Below, piece by piece: positions 16,746 through 26,961 of a stretch of DNA of 64,000 nucleotides. Under the pieces are notes generated by a model that saw only the letters and a program-made list of their open reading frames with translations, made no database searches and was not told the origin of the DNA. A program made the translations under genes and the position numbers. Every line of letters begins with the position of its first letter. Positions within the stretch are counted from its first letter, which is position 1. The DNA is taken from contig NZ_CP126980.1 of assembly GCF_030252345.1 (NCBI RefSeq), positions 2,991,501 to 3,055,500 on the forward strand. Direction: 5' to 3'. This DNA comes from Actinoplanes oblitus. GTDB taxonomy: Bacteria; Actinomycetota; Actinomycetes; Mycobacteriales; Micromonosporaceae.

Positions 16746-18365
16746 TCAGCTCTCGGTGATGGTGATCGGGGAGGCGGTCAGCGTGTCGCAGCTGACGTAG
16801 GCCAGATCGATCGTCACGTTGGTGAACCAGAGCAGCGGCAGGGTCAGCGGCGGCGGCTGCTCCGGGGTGAAGGTGATCGGGATCAGGCCGAACAGGTTGC
16901 CGGTCATCTTCGGGGTGAAGAACTTGACGTTGCCCTCGGTGACCAGCTTCTTGCTCTTGACCGTGGTGACCGCGTTCCCCGGCTCGTCGATCTCCAGGCT
17001 GAACGGCTCGTTGACCGCCTTGGTCATGTTGAGCTGCAGAGCCTTGATGACGCCGTTCTGGGTGGGCACGTCGGCGACGCCCTCGTAGGTCGAGTTGTAC
17101 AGGGTCAGCGAGCTGACCTTCATCTTGCCGGGCTTGATCGCCGACTTCGGGATGCCGCCGTCGTCGGCAATCTTGTTCTCCTGGCGGGCGCCGAGGCAGG
17201 GGATCACGTCGGTGCTGGCGCTGACGCTCGGGGTCGCGCTGGTGCTCTTGGCCGGGGCGCTGGTCGCGGCAGTGGCGCCGCCGGTCGCCGGGGTGGTGGT
17301 CGCGGCGTCGGTCGGCTCGGTGGTGGGCTTGGCCGTCTCGGTCGCCGACGGCGACGGCGACGCGCTCGGAGAGGACGACGCCTCGTCGTCGCCGAGGCCG
17401 AGCAGGTTGCCGACGCCGTCGACCACGTCGGAGATGCCGTCCAGGATCGGGTTGCCGTCGTCGTCCGTCGCGGCGGAGGCGGACGCGGACGCCGAGGCGG
17501 AGGCCGGGGTGGTGTTCTCCTTGCCCGAGTCGGCCGCGCCGGTCGTGGTCAGCTTGCCGTCCGGTTTCGCGGAGGCCGGCGAGTCGGCGGACTTGGTGGC
17601 GGACGCCTTGGTCGAGGCGGTGGCCGACGGGGAGACCGAGGTGGCGATCGACGGCAGGCCCTCGGGGCAGTCGTCGGCGCTGGCCGGGACACGGCTGCCG
17701 ATCACCACTGTGGCGCCGACGAGCGCCGGCACCATGATGATGGCGAGGGCCTTGCGGTTGAGACCGCGGCGCGGCCCGGGGAGGTCGCCCCGCGGCTGAT
17801 CAAAACCGGGCAGGATGCTCGAGTCGCTCTGCGCCGGCGGGCGCACCGCGGAGGTCTCGTGCGGGCGGTCGTCGTGGCCGGCGATCTGGATGGCCTCGGT
17901 GTTCTCACCCGGGAACAGCGGGTCGCCGGAGGGGCCCTGCGCGTGGTTGTCCGGGCCGGTGGCGTCGGTCGGACCCAGCTTCGGGACGTCGGGCCGGGTG
18001 GGACGGGGGGTCCAGGAGATCGCCAGCGCCCCGCCGATGATCCCGTTCAGCATGCCGATGAACCAGCCACCGAAGTTCAAGCCGATGAACGAGTAGACCG
18101 CGGTGAGCAGGCCGATGATGCCGTAGAACATGCGTTGGGCCGGGGTGAACCAGACCAGGAGGCCGCAGAGCAGCATCAGGACGGGCAGCACGTAGGACAG
18201 GAAGCCCTGCGGCCCGACGTGGATCTCCAGCCGCATCTCGGTCAGAAGCGAGAGGTTCGAGCTCAGGAACAGGAAGAAGGCGGACCACAAAAGGAACAGG
18301 CCACCCCAGAACGGCCTGCTCCGCCGCCACCGGCGGAACTTGCCCCAGAAGTTGTCCGTCGCCAC
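16746..18365 (-). CDS. DUF6114 membrane protein with low-complexity export domain
   Basis: 539 residues from the GTG at 18365, which has a GGAGGAAG box; in-frame sequence upstream lacks one. The first ~120 residues form a four-helix membrane domain (RRSRPFWGGLFLLWSAFFLFL, FLSYVLPVLMLLCGLLVWF, MFYGIIGLLTAVYSFIGL, WFIGMLNGIIGGALAIS), as in DUF6114 proteins. A cytoplasmic acidic linker, another helix (KALAIIMVPALVGATVVIG), a long Ser/Thr/Ala/Pro-rich segment and a C-terminal beta domain of about 170 residues follow. The pairing with DUF6230 directly upstream is conserved in actinomycetes; function is unknown. The C-terminal domain probably lies outside the membrane. Confidence 0.8.
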   Translation of the reverse strand: MATDNFWGKFRRWRRSRPFWGGLFLLWSAFFLFLSSNLSLLTEMRLEIHVGPQGFLSYVLPVLMLLCGLLVWFTPAQRMFYGIIGLLTAVYSFIGLNFGGWFIGMLNGIIGGALAISWTPRPTRPDVPKLGPTDATGPDNHAQGPSGDPLFPGENTEAIQIAGHDDRPHETSAVRPPAQSDSSILPGFDQPRGDLPGPRRGLNRKALAIIMVPALVGATVVIGSRVPASADDCPEGLPSIATSVSPSATASTKASATKSADSPASAKPDGKLTTTGAADSGKENTTPASASASASASAATDDDGNPILDGISDVVDGVGNLLGLGDDEASSSPSASPSPSATETAKPTTEPTDAATTTPATGGATAATSAPAKSTSATPSVSASTDVIPCLGARQENKIADDGGIPKSAIKPGKMKVSSLTLYNSTYEGVADVPTQNGVIKALQLNMTKAVNEPFSLEIDEPGNAVTTVKSKKLVTEGNVKFFTPKMTGNLFGLIPITFTPEQPPPLTLPLLWFTNVTIDLAYVSCDTLTASPITITES

Positions 18366-18404
18366 TCTTCCTCCAGTGTTTCTCTTGCCGTCTCGCAAAG
18401 GGAT

Positions 18405-18435
18405 GGGGCTCGCGGAACACTGCTCCACGAGCCCC
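18405..18435 (-). promoter_or_regulatory. Hairpin between DUF6230 and DUF6114 genes
   Basis: GGGGCTCG and CGAGCCCC form a perfect 8-bp stem separated by 15 bases, in the 82-base gap between the two genes. It may cause partial termination and so set the ratio of the two products. No T-run follows. Confidence 0.4.
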
Positions 18436-18447
18436 GGTAAAGCTAGA

Positions 18448-19095
18448 TCAGAAGCATTCCTGCTTGCCGCCGAGCAGCTTGAGGCTCATGCCCTTCAGCT
18501 TGAAGCTCGACGCGGTGGTGAGGTACGCCTGCTGCTGCAGCTTGTCGATGCTCACGCCGCTCGCCTGCTGGGCGAAGCCGCCCTTCGCGCCGTGCTCCTT
18601 CGCGCCGTCAGCGTCGACCAGGGAGGCGTCCCGGCCGATCTCGATGTCCTTGAACGTGGCGTCGCCGCCCAGCTCCGACATGCCGATCAGCAGGTCGTCA
18701 GCCTGCACCGCGTTCGCCGCCGAGCCATTCGGGTTGCCGGCGTCGAACTTGGCGGTCGTGGCAGCCGTGATCTTAAGGGTGGCGATGCCGCCCGGCGCAA
18801 GAACCGACTGGCACAGGTTGTAGATGTCGGCGTGGTTGATACCGGACATGGCCGCCAGGATCGGCTTGCCGTCAGCGTCCTTCAGCTGCCCGCTGTACTG
18901 GGTGAAGCCACTGCCCTCGAGGTGGTCCGCCGTCAGCTTGAACTGCGTGCCCGACACCGTGATGTTCGCGGCAAGGGCGCCCTGAGCAAGAGCAACGACG
19001 AGACCGGTGGCCACGGCGGTGGGAACGCCCACGGCCACCGCGAACCGGCGCCAGTTGGTGCGCCCGGCGGCGGTGACGCTCTGCGAATCCTCCAC
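18448..19095 (-). CDS. DUF6230 family exported protein
   Basis: 215 residues from the GTG at 19095, which has a GGAGG box 6 bases upstream. One N-terminal hydrophobic helix (RFAVAVGVPTAVATGLVVAL, then AQGALAANITV) looks like a signal peptide or anchor. The rest is a predicted beta-rich domain with two cysteines (NLCQ and the terminal ECF). Such proteins are often labelled cholesterol esterase in databases, but no serine-hydrolase motif is visible here, so that label is not supported. It is the first gene of a pair with DUF6114, with about 80 bases between them. Confidence 0.8.
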   Translation of the reverse strand: MEDSQSVTAAGRTNWRRFAVAVGVPTAVATGLVVALAQGALAANITVSGTQFKLTADHLEGSGFTQYSGQLKDADGKPILAAMSGINHADIYNLCQSVLAPGGIATLKITAATTAKFDAGNPNGSAANAVQADDLLIGMSELGGDATFKDIEIGRDASLVDADGAKEHGAKGGFAQQASGVSIDKLQQQAYLTTASSFKLKGMSLKLLGGKQECF

Positions 19096-19110
19096 GGATC
19101 CTCCTATCAA

Positions 19111-19580
19111 AGAGATGACGGCTGTTCAAACCACACCGCCAAGGGCTCGTATCGACGGGCGACACTTCTGCCAACCGCCGACAGTGAGGCAAGTCGATGC
19201 CGTCGTCGTAACGTTCGGGAAATGTTGCCGCCCCTGCACGGTGACTACAAGGGCCGGAGCTACTAGTCAGTAACCCACATCACTTGATCTTGCTTACGCA
19301 GCGTGATGTTGCTGTCCGCCGTGTCCGAAATTCCAGCTACAAAGCGGACAACCAGCCGATATTCATGGGTGTGGCGGTAACCACAGGTAATGCCGCTCGA
19401 CCGGTCACGGATCGGTAACGAAATCCAGTGAACTCTCAGCAACCGGTTTCTCGGGCCGCTAAGGCGAGTCGGCCCACCGATTCGGCGGAGGCCGATCTCC
19501 GCTGAATGGCCGGGCCGCCTCATCTCCGGCCCGGGCCCTGCCGATGTGAGGAACATGATCGCCTCAGAGGAGCGCGGCCG
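19111..19580. other. Divergent intergenic region
   Basis: About 470 bases between the divergent DUF6230 and histidine-kinase genes. It must hold the promoters of both. No convincing gene, repeat or riboswitch was seen. Confidence 0.4.
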
Positions 19581-21494
19581 GTGAGGCTGCGGCGCCGGCT
19601 CAACCGGGGCTTCGCCGCCCTGCTGGCGTTGTTCACGGCGTTCCTCGTGGTGCAGGTCGGCATGGGCGCGCGGCTGCGCGACGACCACGACCGGCGCTCG
19701 GCGCGGATCGACGCCGCTCGTGAGGCCAACCGGCTCGCCCTGCAGCGGATGACCGACGCCGAGACCGGGGTGCGCGGCTTCCAGCTCACCGGCGAGCGGC
19801 TCTTCCTGGAGCCGTACCAGAGCGGCCGTGGCGCCGGCCTCGCGGCGCTGGCCCGGGCCGCCGCGCAGACCTCTGACCGGCAGACCCGCGACCTGCTGCG
19901 CGCCGAGCAGCAGGCGGCCGACGACTGGCTCCGTGAGTTCGCCGACCCCGCCGCGAGCGGCGGCGCCCGGGACAACCCCCTGGGCAAGCAGCTCTTCGAC
20001 CGGCTCCGGGCGATCAACGCGGCCGCCGACGACGCGATCCAGGCCGAGTGGCGGGCCGAGAACGCCGCCGCCCGGCGTACCGGACGACTCCTCGCCGTCG
20101 TCTCCGGCGTCCTGGTGCTCGCCGTCCTGGGCGCGGGCTACCTGCTGGTCCGGGTCAGCCACCGGCAGCTGCTGGTCCCGCTGGCCCGGGTCGGCGACAC
20201 CATCCGGCGGCAGGCGGCCGGCGACCGGTCGGCCCGCGCCGAGGCGGCCGGTGCGGCCGAGCTGCGCACCGTGATCGAGGCGCTCAACGACCTGGCCGCG
20301 CAGACCGAGGAACTGCTCGCCGCCGAGCAGGCCCGGACCGCCCGCGCCTGGCTGTCCCAGGCGGTGGTCGCCGAGCTGCAGCGGGAGGGCGTCGACCCGG
20401 CGGTCCTCGGCAACCGGGTGGCCGCCCGGATCGGCGGCGCGCTCGGCGCCGACGCGGTGTACGGCGACCTGTTCGTGCCGGGCACCGGCCAGGTCGCGGT
20501 GCGCTGGCCGGACACGGCGCCGGAGCTGCCCGCGGTGGCCGGCGCCGAGCTGCGGGCCGTGCCGCCCGGCCGGCCGGTACCGTGCGCCGGCGGCCTGGCC
20601 GTGTCGATCGGCGGCGACGCCGAGTGCCCGGGCGGCCATCTGCTGGTGGTCCGGGACTTCCTGCCGGGCTTCACCGAGCCGGAGCACCGGCTGCTGACCA
20701 GGGTGGGGCGGGAGATCGAGCGGGCGCTGCGGCAGCTGAGCATCCGGACCCAGCAAGACCTGCTGATCAGCGAGCTGCGGATGCTCGACCAGCGCAAGGA
20801 CGTCTTCATCCAGACCGTCACGCACGAGCTGCGCACGCCGCTGACCAGCATCCTCGGGTACGCCGAGATGATCGCCGACCAGGACGACGAGCTGAACCCG
20901 ATGCAGCGCCGCTCGGTCAACGCCATCCTGCGCAACGCGCACCGGCTCCAGGACACCATCGGCGACCTGCTGCTGCTGGACCGGCCGGCCGACGCGGCGG
21001 GCGCCGCCACCGAGCCGCTCGACGTGGCGGTGCTGGCCACCGCGGTGCACGCCGAGCTGGAGGCGGCGGCGCACGCCAAGAACCTCACGGTGAGCTTCGA
21101 GGCCGAGCCGGCCTGGGTGCGCGGCGACCAGACCCAGCTACGGCGGGCGCTGCGCAAGCTGCTGGAGAACGCGATCAAGTTCACCCCGGCCGGCGGCAGC
21201 GTGACCTGGCACTGCGACGCGGACGAGCGGGCCGTGACGGTCGCCGTCACGGACACCGGCATCGGTATCCCGCCGGAGGACGTGCCCGGCCTGTTCACCC
21301 CGTTCCATCGAGCCGGCAACGCGATGGACCAGGCGGTGCAGGGGCCCGGTCTGGGCCTGGCGATCGTCCGGGACATCGTCCGGGACCACGGTGGCAGCAT
21401 CGCCGTGCAGTCGGTGGTCGGCCGGGGCAGCACCTTCACCATCACCCTGCCGGCCGTGCCGGTGCCCGCCCCGGTGCCGATGCCGGCGTCCTGA
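19581..21494 (+). CDS. Orphan CHASE3/HAMP sensor histidine kinase
   Basis: 637 residues from the GTG at 19581, 8 bases after AGGAG. Order: membrane helix (FAALLALFTAFLVVQVG), extracytoplasmic CHASE3-type sensor with RMTDAETGVRGFQLTGE, second helix (LLAVVSGVLVLAVLGAGYLLV), HAMP linker, a GAF-like domain (about 255-400), HisKA with H415 in VTHELRTPLTSILGY, and a HATPase_c domain with ENAIKF (N box), DTGIGIPPEDV (G1) and GPGLGLAIVRDIV (G2). It should autophosphorylate on H415 in response to an unknown signal. No response regulator lies next to it, so its partner is elsewhere. Confidence 0.92.
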   Translation: MRLRRRLNRGFAALLALFTAFLVVQVGMGARLRDDHDRRSARIDAAREANRLALQRMTDAETGVRGFQLTGERLFLEPYQSGRGAGLAALARAAAQTSDRQTRDLLRAEQQAADDWLREFADPAASGGARDNPLGKQLFDRLRAINAAADDAIQAEWRAENAAARRTGRLLAVVSGVLVLAVLGAGYLLVRVSHRQLLVPLARVGDTIRRQAAGDRSARAEAAGAAELRTVIEALNDLAAQTEELLAAEQARTARAWLSQAVVAELQREGVDPAVLGNRVAARIGGALGADAVYGDLFVPGTGQVAVRWPDTAPELPAVAGAELRAVPPGRPVPCAGGLAVSIGGDAECPGGHLLVVRDFLPGFTEPEHRLLTRVGREIERALRQLSIRTQQDLLISELRMLDQRKDVFIQTVTHELRTPLTSILGYAEMIADQDDELNPMQRRSVNAILRNAHRLQDTIGDLLLLDRPADAAGAATEPLDVAVLATAVHAELEAAAHAKNLTVSFEAEPAWVRGDQTQLRRALRKLLENAIKFTPAGGSVTWHCDADERAVTVAVTDTGIGIPPEDVPGLFTPFHRAGNAMDQAVQGPGLGLAIVRDIVRDHGGSIAVQSVVGRGSTFTITLPAVPVPAPVPMPAS

Positions 21495-21799
21495 CCGGTC
21501 CGGAGATCCCGCACCGGACGATGAGAGCGCCGTCACGGTTTCCGAGCCGGATTCGCATCCGGAGCCACCGGTCGGCCGGTCCGGGGCGGCAGCGTGGCTC
21601 TCAGGGCCGCTACGCAACGGTTCCGGCGCGGCGCCGTCCCCCGGCAAGGGGGTGGCGGACTCCGGCGTCATCGAAGACGATCGGGCCCGGAGACCGGCGT
21701 CCGGCTCCCGCGCTCCGGCGCCGGCCTCCCCTGAACGCCCGGCCGGATGCGCCGCGCGGAGCGTCATGATCGGAAACACGCGGCGCGTAGCGTGCGAAC
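21495..21799 (+). other. Intergenic region upstream of the molybdenum hydroxylase genes
   Basis: About 305 bases of GC-rich spacer without a supportable gene. It must carry the promoter for the xanthine dehydrogenase-type genes. No clear operator was found. Confidence 0.3.
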
Positions 21800-22588
21800 G
21801 TGGACCTGCACACCGTGACCGAAGTGATCACCTCGGCCGGACCCGGGATGTGGCGGCCCGGTGACGTCTGGCTCGGCGGCGGGACGGCGCTGTTCGGCGA
21901 GCCACGCCCGCACCTCACCCGGCTGCTCGACCTGCCGTCGGCCGGCTGGCCCGCGATCACCGTCCGGGACGACGGGGTGGAGATCGCGGCCACCTGCACG
22001 ATCGCCGCGCTGGCCGGGCACTTCCGCGAGCACGAACTCGTCCAGCAGTGCTGCCACTCGTTCCTGGCCTCGTTCAAGATCTGGAACGTCGCCACGGTCG
22101 GCGGCAACCTGTGCGCCGCGCTGCCGGCCGGGCCGATGATCTCGCTGGGCGCGGCGCTGGCCGGGGTGTGCACCCTGATCGGCGCGGACGGCCGGGTCCG
22201 GCGGGTGCCGGTGGCGGACTTCGTGACCGGCGAGGGGCGGACCGTGCTACGGGACGGGGAGCTGCTGCGTTCGCTCTTCCTGCCCGGGTACGCGCTGGCC
22301 GGCCGGACGTCGTACCGGAAAGGGTCGCTGCATCGGCATGGGCGGTCCGCGGCCTTGCTGATCGGCCGGGCCGAGCCCACCGGGGGTCTGGCCCTGACCG
22401 TGACCGCCGCGACCCGCCGGCCCTGGGTCCTGCGCTTCCCGGAGCCGCCGCGGGCGGCGGAGCTGGAAGCGGCCCTGGCCGGCATCCCGGCCGGCGCCTT
22501 CACCGACGACGTGCACGGCAGCCCGGCCTGGCGCAGGCACTTGACCGGGCACTACGCGGAGCAGATCAGAGCGGAGTTGAGCGCGTGA
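21800..22588 (+). CDS. FAD-binding subunit of xanthine dehydrogenase-type enzyme
   Basis: 262 residues. It is the medium, FAD-carrying subunit of a molybdenum hydroxylase. VWLGGGTALFGEPRP is the first FAD loop (G-G-G-T), and IWNVATVGGNLCAALPAG is the second (A-T-x-G-G-N), followed by DPxx-like positions and the CO-dehydrogenase flavoprotein C-terminal domain. The subunit passes electrons from the 2Fe-2S clusters to an acceptor. It is cytoplasmic. Its stop overlaps the next gene's GTG start (GTGA), so the subunits are translationally coupled. Purine oxidation is the likeliest pathway, but substrate cannot be proved here. Confidence 0.85.
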   Translation: MDLHTVTEVITSAGPGMWRPGDVWLGGGTALFGEPRPHLTRLLDLPSAGWPAITVRDDGVEIAATCTIAALAGHFREHELVQQCCHSFLASFKIWNVATVGGNLCAALPAGPMISLGAALAGVCTLIGADGRVRRVPVADFVTGEGRTVLRDGELLRSLFLPGYALAGRTSYRKGSLHRHGRSAALLIGRAEPTGGLALTVTAATRRPWVLRFPEPPRAAELEAALAGIPAGAFTDDVHGSPAWRRHLTGHYAEQIRAELSA

Positions 22589-25153
22589 GCGTGGAGATCA
22601 ACGGAACGCCGCACGAACGCGCACCCCGCCCCGGCCAGTGCCTGCGCACCTACCTGCGCGAGGAGGGCTGCTTCGGGGTGAAGAAGGGCTGCGACGCCGG
22701 CGACTGCGGAGCGTGCACGGTGCACGTCGACGGCGAACCGGTGCACTCCTGCGTCTACCCGGCCTTCCGCGCCGAGGGCCGCTCGGTGACCACCGTCGAG
22801 GGCCTCGGCACGGTGGACGACCCGCACCCCGTACAGCAGGCCTTCCTGCGGGCGCAGGGTTTCCAGTGCGGTTTCTGCACGGCCGGCCTGATCATGACGA
22901 CCGCCGCGCTCACCGAGGAGCAGCGCGCCGACCTGCCCCGCGCGTTGAAGGGCAACCTGTGCCGGTGCACCGGGTACCGCGCGGTCGCCGACGCCCTGGC
23001 CGGCCGGTGTCACGTGTGGACCGAAGGCCCGGCCGTCGGCTCGGCGCTCGGTGCCCCGGCCGGTCCGCAGGTGGTCACCGGGACTGCCCGGTACACCTTC
23101 GACGTCGAGGTGCCCGGCGTGCTGCACCTCAAGGTGCTCCGGTCGCCGCACGCGCACGCCCGGATCGTGGCCGTGGACACCGCGGAGGCCGCCCGGGTCC
23201 CGGGCGTCGAGCTGATCCTGACCCACCAGGACGCCCCGGACCGGCTCTTCTCCACGGCGCGGCACGAGAACGTGGCCGAGGACCCGGCGGACACCCGGGT
23301 GCTCGACGACGTCGTGCGGTTCGCCGGGCAGCGGGTGGCGGCCGTCGTGGCGGTCAGCGAGGCGGCCGCCGAGGAGGCCTGCCGGCGGCTGCGGGTGGAG
23401 TACGAGCCGCTCCCGGCCGTGCTCGACCCGGTCGCGGCACTCGCCCCGGACGCGCCGCTGGTGCACGGCGACAAGCGGGACCGCAACGTGGTGGCTGAAC
23501 TGCACGCGACGATGGGCGACCTGGCCGCCGGGTACGCCGCGGCGGACGAGGTGTACGAGGCGACCTTCCGCACGCCCCGGGTGCAGCACGCCGCGCTGGA
23601 GACGCACGGGGCGGTCGGGTGGCTCGACGAGGACCAGCGGCTGGTCATCCGGACCAGCTCGCAGACGCCGTTCCTGACCCGGCGGGCGCTGGCCGCCCTC
23701 TACGACCTACCGCTGGACCGGGTCCGGGTGCTGACCGGGCGGGTCGGCGGCGGGTTCGGCGGCAAGCAGGAGATGCTGGCCGAGGACCTGGTGGCGCTGG
23801 CGGTGCTGCGGACCGGACGGCCGGTGAAGTGGGAGTTCACCAGGTCGGAGCAGTTCGCCGCGGCCACCACCCGGCATCCGTTCACGGTGCGGGTGAAGGC
23901 GGGGGCGCGGCGGGACGGGACGCTCACGGCGGTGGAGCTGGACGTGCTGGTGGACACCGGGGCGTACGGAAATCATGGTCCTTCGGTGATGTTCCACGGG
24001 TGCCACGAGTCGGTGGCGGTGTACCGATGCGCGGCGATGCGGACGGATGCGCGGTGCGTCTACACCAACACGGTGCCGGCCGGGGCGTTCCGTGGGTACG
24101 GGCTGGGGCAGGTGACGTTCGCCGTCGAGTCCGTCCTCGACGAGCTGTCGCGGAGGATCGGGATGGATCCGGTCACCTTCCGTGAGGTGAACGTGGTCCG
24201 GCCCGGGGACGACCTGACCGCTCCCGGCGATCACGTCGACGATCTCGGGATCGCCTCCTACGGGCTCGATCAGTGCCTGGCCAGGATGCGGACCGCCGCC
24301 GGCTCGGCACCGGAGGCGCCGGCGGGCTGGCTGACCGGCGACGGCATGGCGATCGCGATGATCGCGGCCGGGCCGCCCGGCGGGCACTTCGCCGACGCGA
24401 CGATCCGGGCGCTGGGGGAGGGGCGGTACGAGCTGTCCGTGGGCACCACCGAGTTCGGCAACGGCAGCACCACCGTGCACGCGCAGATCGCCGCCGACGA
24501 GCTGGGCACGACCCCGGACCGGATCGTCATCCGGCAGTCGGACACCGACGTGGTACGCCACGACACCGGCGCCTTCGCGTCGACCGGTGTGGTGGTCGCC
24601 GGGCAGGCGGTGCTGCGGGCGGCGCGGGCGCTGCGGCTCACCGGCGGCGAGGTGGCGCACGGGCACTGCGACGGTACGCCGCGGTCGGTGGCGTTCAACG
24701 CCCAGTGGTTCCGGGTGGCGGTCGACCCGGCCACCGGGGAGCTGCTGATCCTCGGCAGTGTGCACAGCGCGGACGCCGGGACGGTGCTGAACCCGCTGCA
24801 GCTGCGCGGGCAGATCGAGGGCGGGGTGGCCCAGGCGCTGGGGGCGACCCTGGCCGAGCATCTGGACATCGGCCCGTCGGGCGCGGTGACGACCACGACG
24901 TTCCCGGCAGTACCACCTGCCGACGTTCGCCGACACGCCGGTCACCGAGGTGCACCTCGCCGACACCTCGGACGCGATCGGGCCGCTCGGCGCCAAGTCG
25001 ATGAGCGAGAGCCCGTTCAACCCGGTGGCTCCGGCGCTGGCCAACGCGCTGCGCGACGCCATCGGGGTGCGGATGACCGAGCTGCCGTTCACCGCCGACC
25101 GCATCTGGCTCGCGATGCGCGGGGGCGCTCCGGGCGTACCGGGGACGACCTGA
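22585..25153 (+). pseudogene. Fused 2Fe-2S and molybdopterin subunit of xanthine dehydrogenase-type enzyme, frameshifted
   Basis: If one base is corrected this is an 855-residue protein. The N-terminus is the small subunit: plant-type 2Fe-2S cysteines in CFGVKKGCDAGDCGACTVHV and the second cluster in QCGFCTAG and LCRCTGYR. It is fused to the large Mo-cofactor subunit (VTGTARYTFDVEVPG, GRVGGGFGGKQEM, AGAFRGYGLGQVTFAVES). At 24903-24905 a CCC run appears one base too long: the frame shifts after TTTF, and the expected continuation QYHLPTFADTPVTEVHLADT, then GAKSMSESPFNPVAPALANAL, is in the next frame down to 25153. The catalytic glutamate (in SMSESP) lies beyond the shift. The uncorrected frame would end at 25200. 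Either a real mutation or a base-calling error. Confidence 0.8.
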
Positions 25154-25229
25154 CGGCGGGCCGCGGCGGACCGGTTTCGTTTCCGCGGGGCACGGGCTAG
25201 ATTGCGGGAAAGGTGATCGACATGTCTGG

Positions 25230-26915
25230 ATGGCTGCCATGGCGGATGCCCTGCTCGCGGAACAGTTCCAGATCGTCACCGATCCCGTCGCGGACTCCGT
25301 GGCGCTGTCGGCGATCTTCGCCGTGCTCTCGCTGCTGACGCTCTTCCTGCTGCTCGGGGTGTTCCGGGTGCGGGCCTGGCTGGCCGGGCTGGTGGCGCTC
25401 GCGGTGGCGCTGATCGTCGCGGTGACCGTCTACTCGATGCCGGTCGGGCAGGCGCTGCTGTCCGCTTCGGAGGGTGCGGCGTTCGGGTTCTTCCCGATCC
25501 TGTGGATCGTGATCAACGCGATCTGGGTCTACAACCTGACGGTGGTGAGCGGGCACTTCGACGTGCTGCGGCGCTCGATGGAGCGGGTCAGCCCGGACAT
25601 GCGGATCCAGGCGATCATCGTGGCCTTCTGTTTCGGCGCGCTGCTCGAGGCGCTCGCCGGCTTCGGCACGCCGGTCGCGGTGACAGTGGTGATGCTGATG
25701 GCGCTCGGGTTCCCGCCGATCCGGGCGGCCTCGGTGGCCTTGATCGCGAACACCGCACCGGTCGCCTTCGGGGCCCTCGCCACGCCGATCACGACGCTCG
25801 GGACGGTGGCGTCCGGTGCGTCGGGCGACCCGCGGCTGACCCCGGACACGATCGGCGCGATGGTCGGGCGGCAGACGCCGATCCTGGCGGTCATTGTGCC
25901 GCTGGTCCTGGTGTCGGTGGTGGACGGCCGCCGCGGCGTCAAGCAGACCTGGCCCGCCGCGGTGGTCGCCGGGGTGGTCTTCGCGGTCGGGCAGTTCGTG
26001 GCGTCCAACTACATCTCGGTGCCGCTCACCGACATCATCGCGTCGCTGGCCGCGGCCGCCGCTGTGGTGCTGCTGCTGCGGGTGTGGCGGCCGCGGGAGA
26101 GCCCGCACCTCGCTGAGGGCGCGGTGGAGACCGGCGGCGTCCGGACCGCGGTCCGGCGGGATGCCGGCGTCGAGGTGCTGCGCGCCTACGCCCCGTACCT
26201 GATCATCATCGTGATCTTCGCGATCGCCAACCTCGGGCCGATCAAGCGGGCCCTCGCCGAGGAACCCTGGACCGTCGTCGTCAAGTGGCCCGGCCTGGAC
26301 GTCCTGGGTGCCAACGGCAAGCCACTCGCCTCCACCAACTTCACCTTCGGCTGGCTGGCCGCGGCCGGCACCCTGATGGTCTTCGCGGGCATCCTCACCG
26401 CCATGGTGCTGCGCGTCGGTCCCGGCGCGGCGCTGCGCGCCTACGGGCGCACCTACGTGGAGCTGCGCCACGCGATCGTCACGGTGATGGCCGTGCTCGC
26501 CCTCGCCTACGTGCTCAACCAGTCCGGCCAGACGAACACCCTGGGCGCCTTCCTGGCCACCGCGGGCAGCGTCTTCGTCTTCCTCTCCTCGATCCTCGGC
26601 TGGATCGGGGTGGCCGTGACCGGCTCGGACACCTCGTCGAACGCGCTGTTCGGGGCGTTGCAGGTGCAGACCGCCGGGAAGGCCGGGCTCGACCCGCTGC
26701 TGCTCGCCGCGGCCAACTCCTCCGGCGGCGTGCTCGGCAAGATGGTCAGCCCGCAGAACCTGGCGATCGCCGCGGCAGCTGTCGGCATGGCCGGCCGGGA
26801 GGGCGACATCTTCCGCAAGGTCGTGTTGTGGAGCGGCATCCTGCTGTTCTTCATGTGTGTGCTGGTCACCCTGCAGGGGACGCCGGTGCTGGATTGGATG
26901 ATCCCCGCGGGATGA
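25230..26915 (+). CDS. lctP: L-lactate permease family transporter
   Basis: 561 residues with about 13 membrane helices. Family signatures are clear: FGFFPILWIVINAIWVYNLT, GFGTPVAVTVVMLMALGFPP, ANTAPVAFGALATPITTLG near the first half, and GVAVTGSDTSSNALFGALQV and NSSGGVLGKMVSPQNLAIAA in the second. The family imports L-lactate, D-lactate or glycolate with protons. Length is normal (about 550). No lactate dehydrogenase gene is adjacent, so the physiological substrate is open. The ATG at 25230 has no good ribosome site; a second ATG three codons later is equally weak. It follows the xanthine dehydrogenase gene by 76 bases. Confidence 0.9.
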   Translation: MAAMADALLAEQFQIVTDPVADSVALSAIFAVLSLLTLFLLLGVFRVRAWLAGLVALAVALIVAVTVYSMPVGQALLSASEGAAFGFFPILWIVINAIWVYNLTVVSGHFDVLRRSMERVSPDMRIQAIIVAFCFGALLEALAGFGTPVAVTVVMLMALGFPPIRAASVALIANTAPVAFGALATPITTLGTVASGASGDPRLTPDTIGAMVGRQTPILAVIVPLVLVSVVDGRRGVKQTWPAAVVAGVVFAVGQFVASNYISVPLTDIIASLAAAAAVVLLLRVWRPRESPHLAEGAVETGGVRTAVRRDAGVEVLRAYAPYLIIIVIFAIANLGPIKRALAEEPWTVVVKWPGLDVLGANGKPLASTNFTFGWLAAAGTLMVFAGILTAMVLRVGPGAALRAYGRTYVELRHAIVTVMAVLALAYVLNQSGQTNTLGAFLATAGSVFVFLSSILGWIGVAVTGSDTSSNALFGALQVQTAGKAGLDPLLLAAANSSGGVLGKMVSPQNLAIAAAAVGMAGREGDIFRKVVLWSGILLFFMCVLVTLQGTPVLDWMIPAG

Positions 26916-26961
26916 GGTCGCCGGGTTACCGTGTGACCACCCTCGGTGAGGAGTCCTCCGC

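Noticed and set aside
16731..18440. Long plus-strand frame opposite DUF6114
   Set aside because: Low-complexity Arg/Gly product; the minus-strand gene has membrane helices and a good ribosome site.
18448..19095. Cholesterol esterase
   Set aside because: Common database label for DUF6230, but no G-x-S-x-G or catalytic triad is visible.
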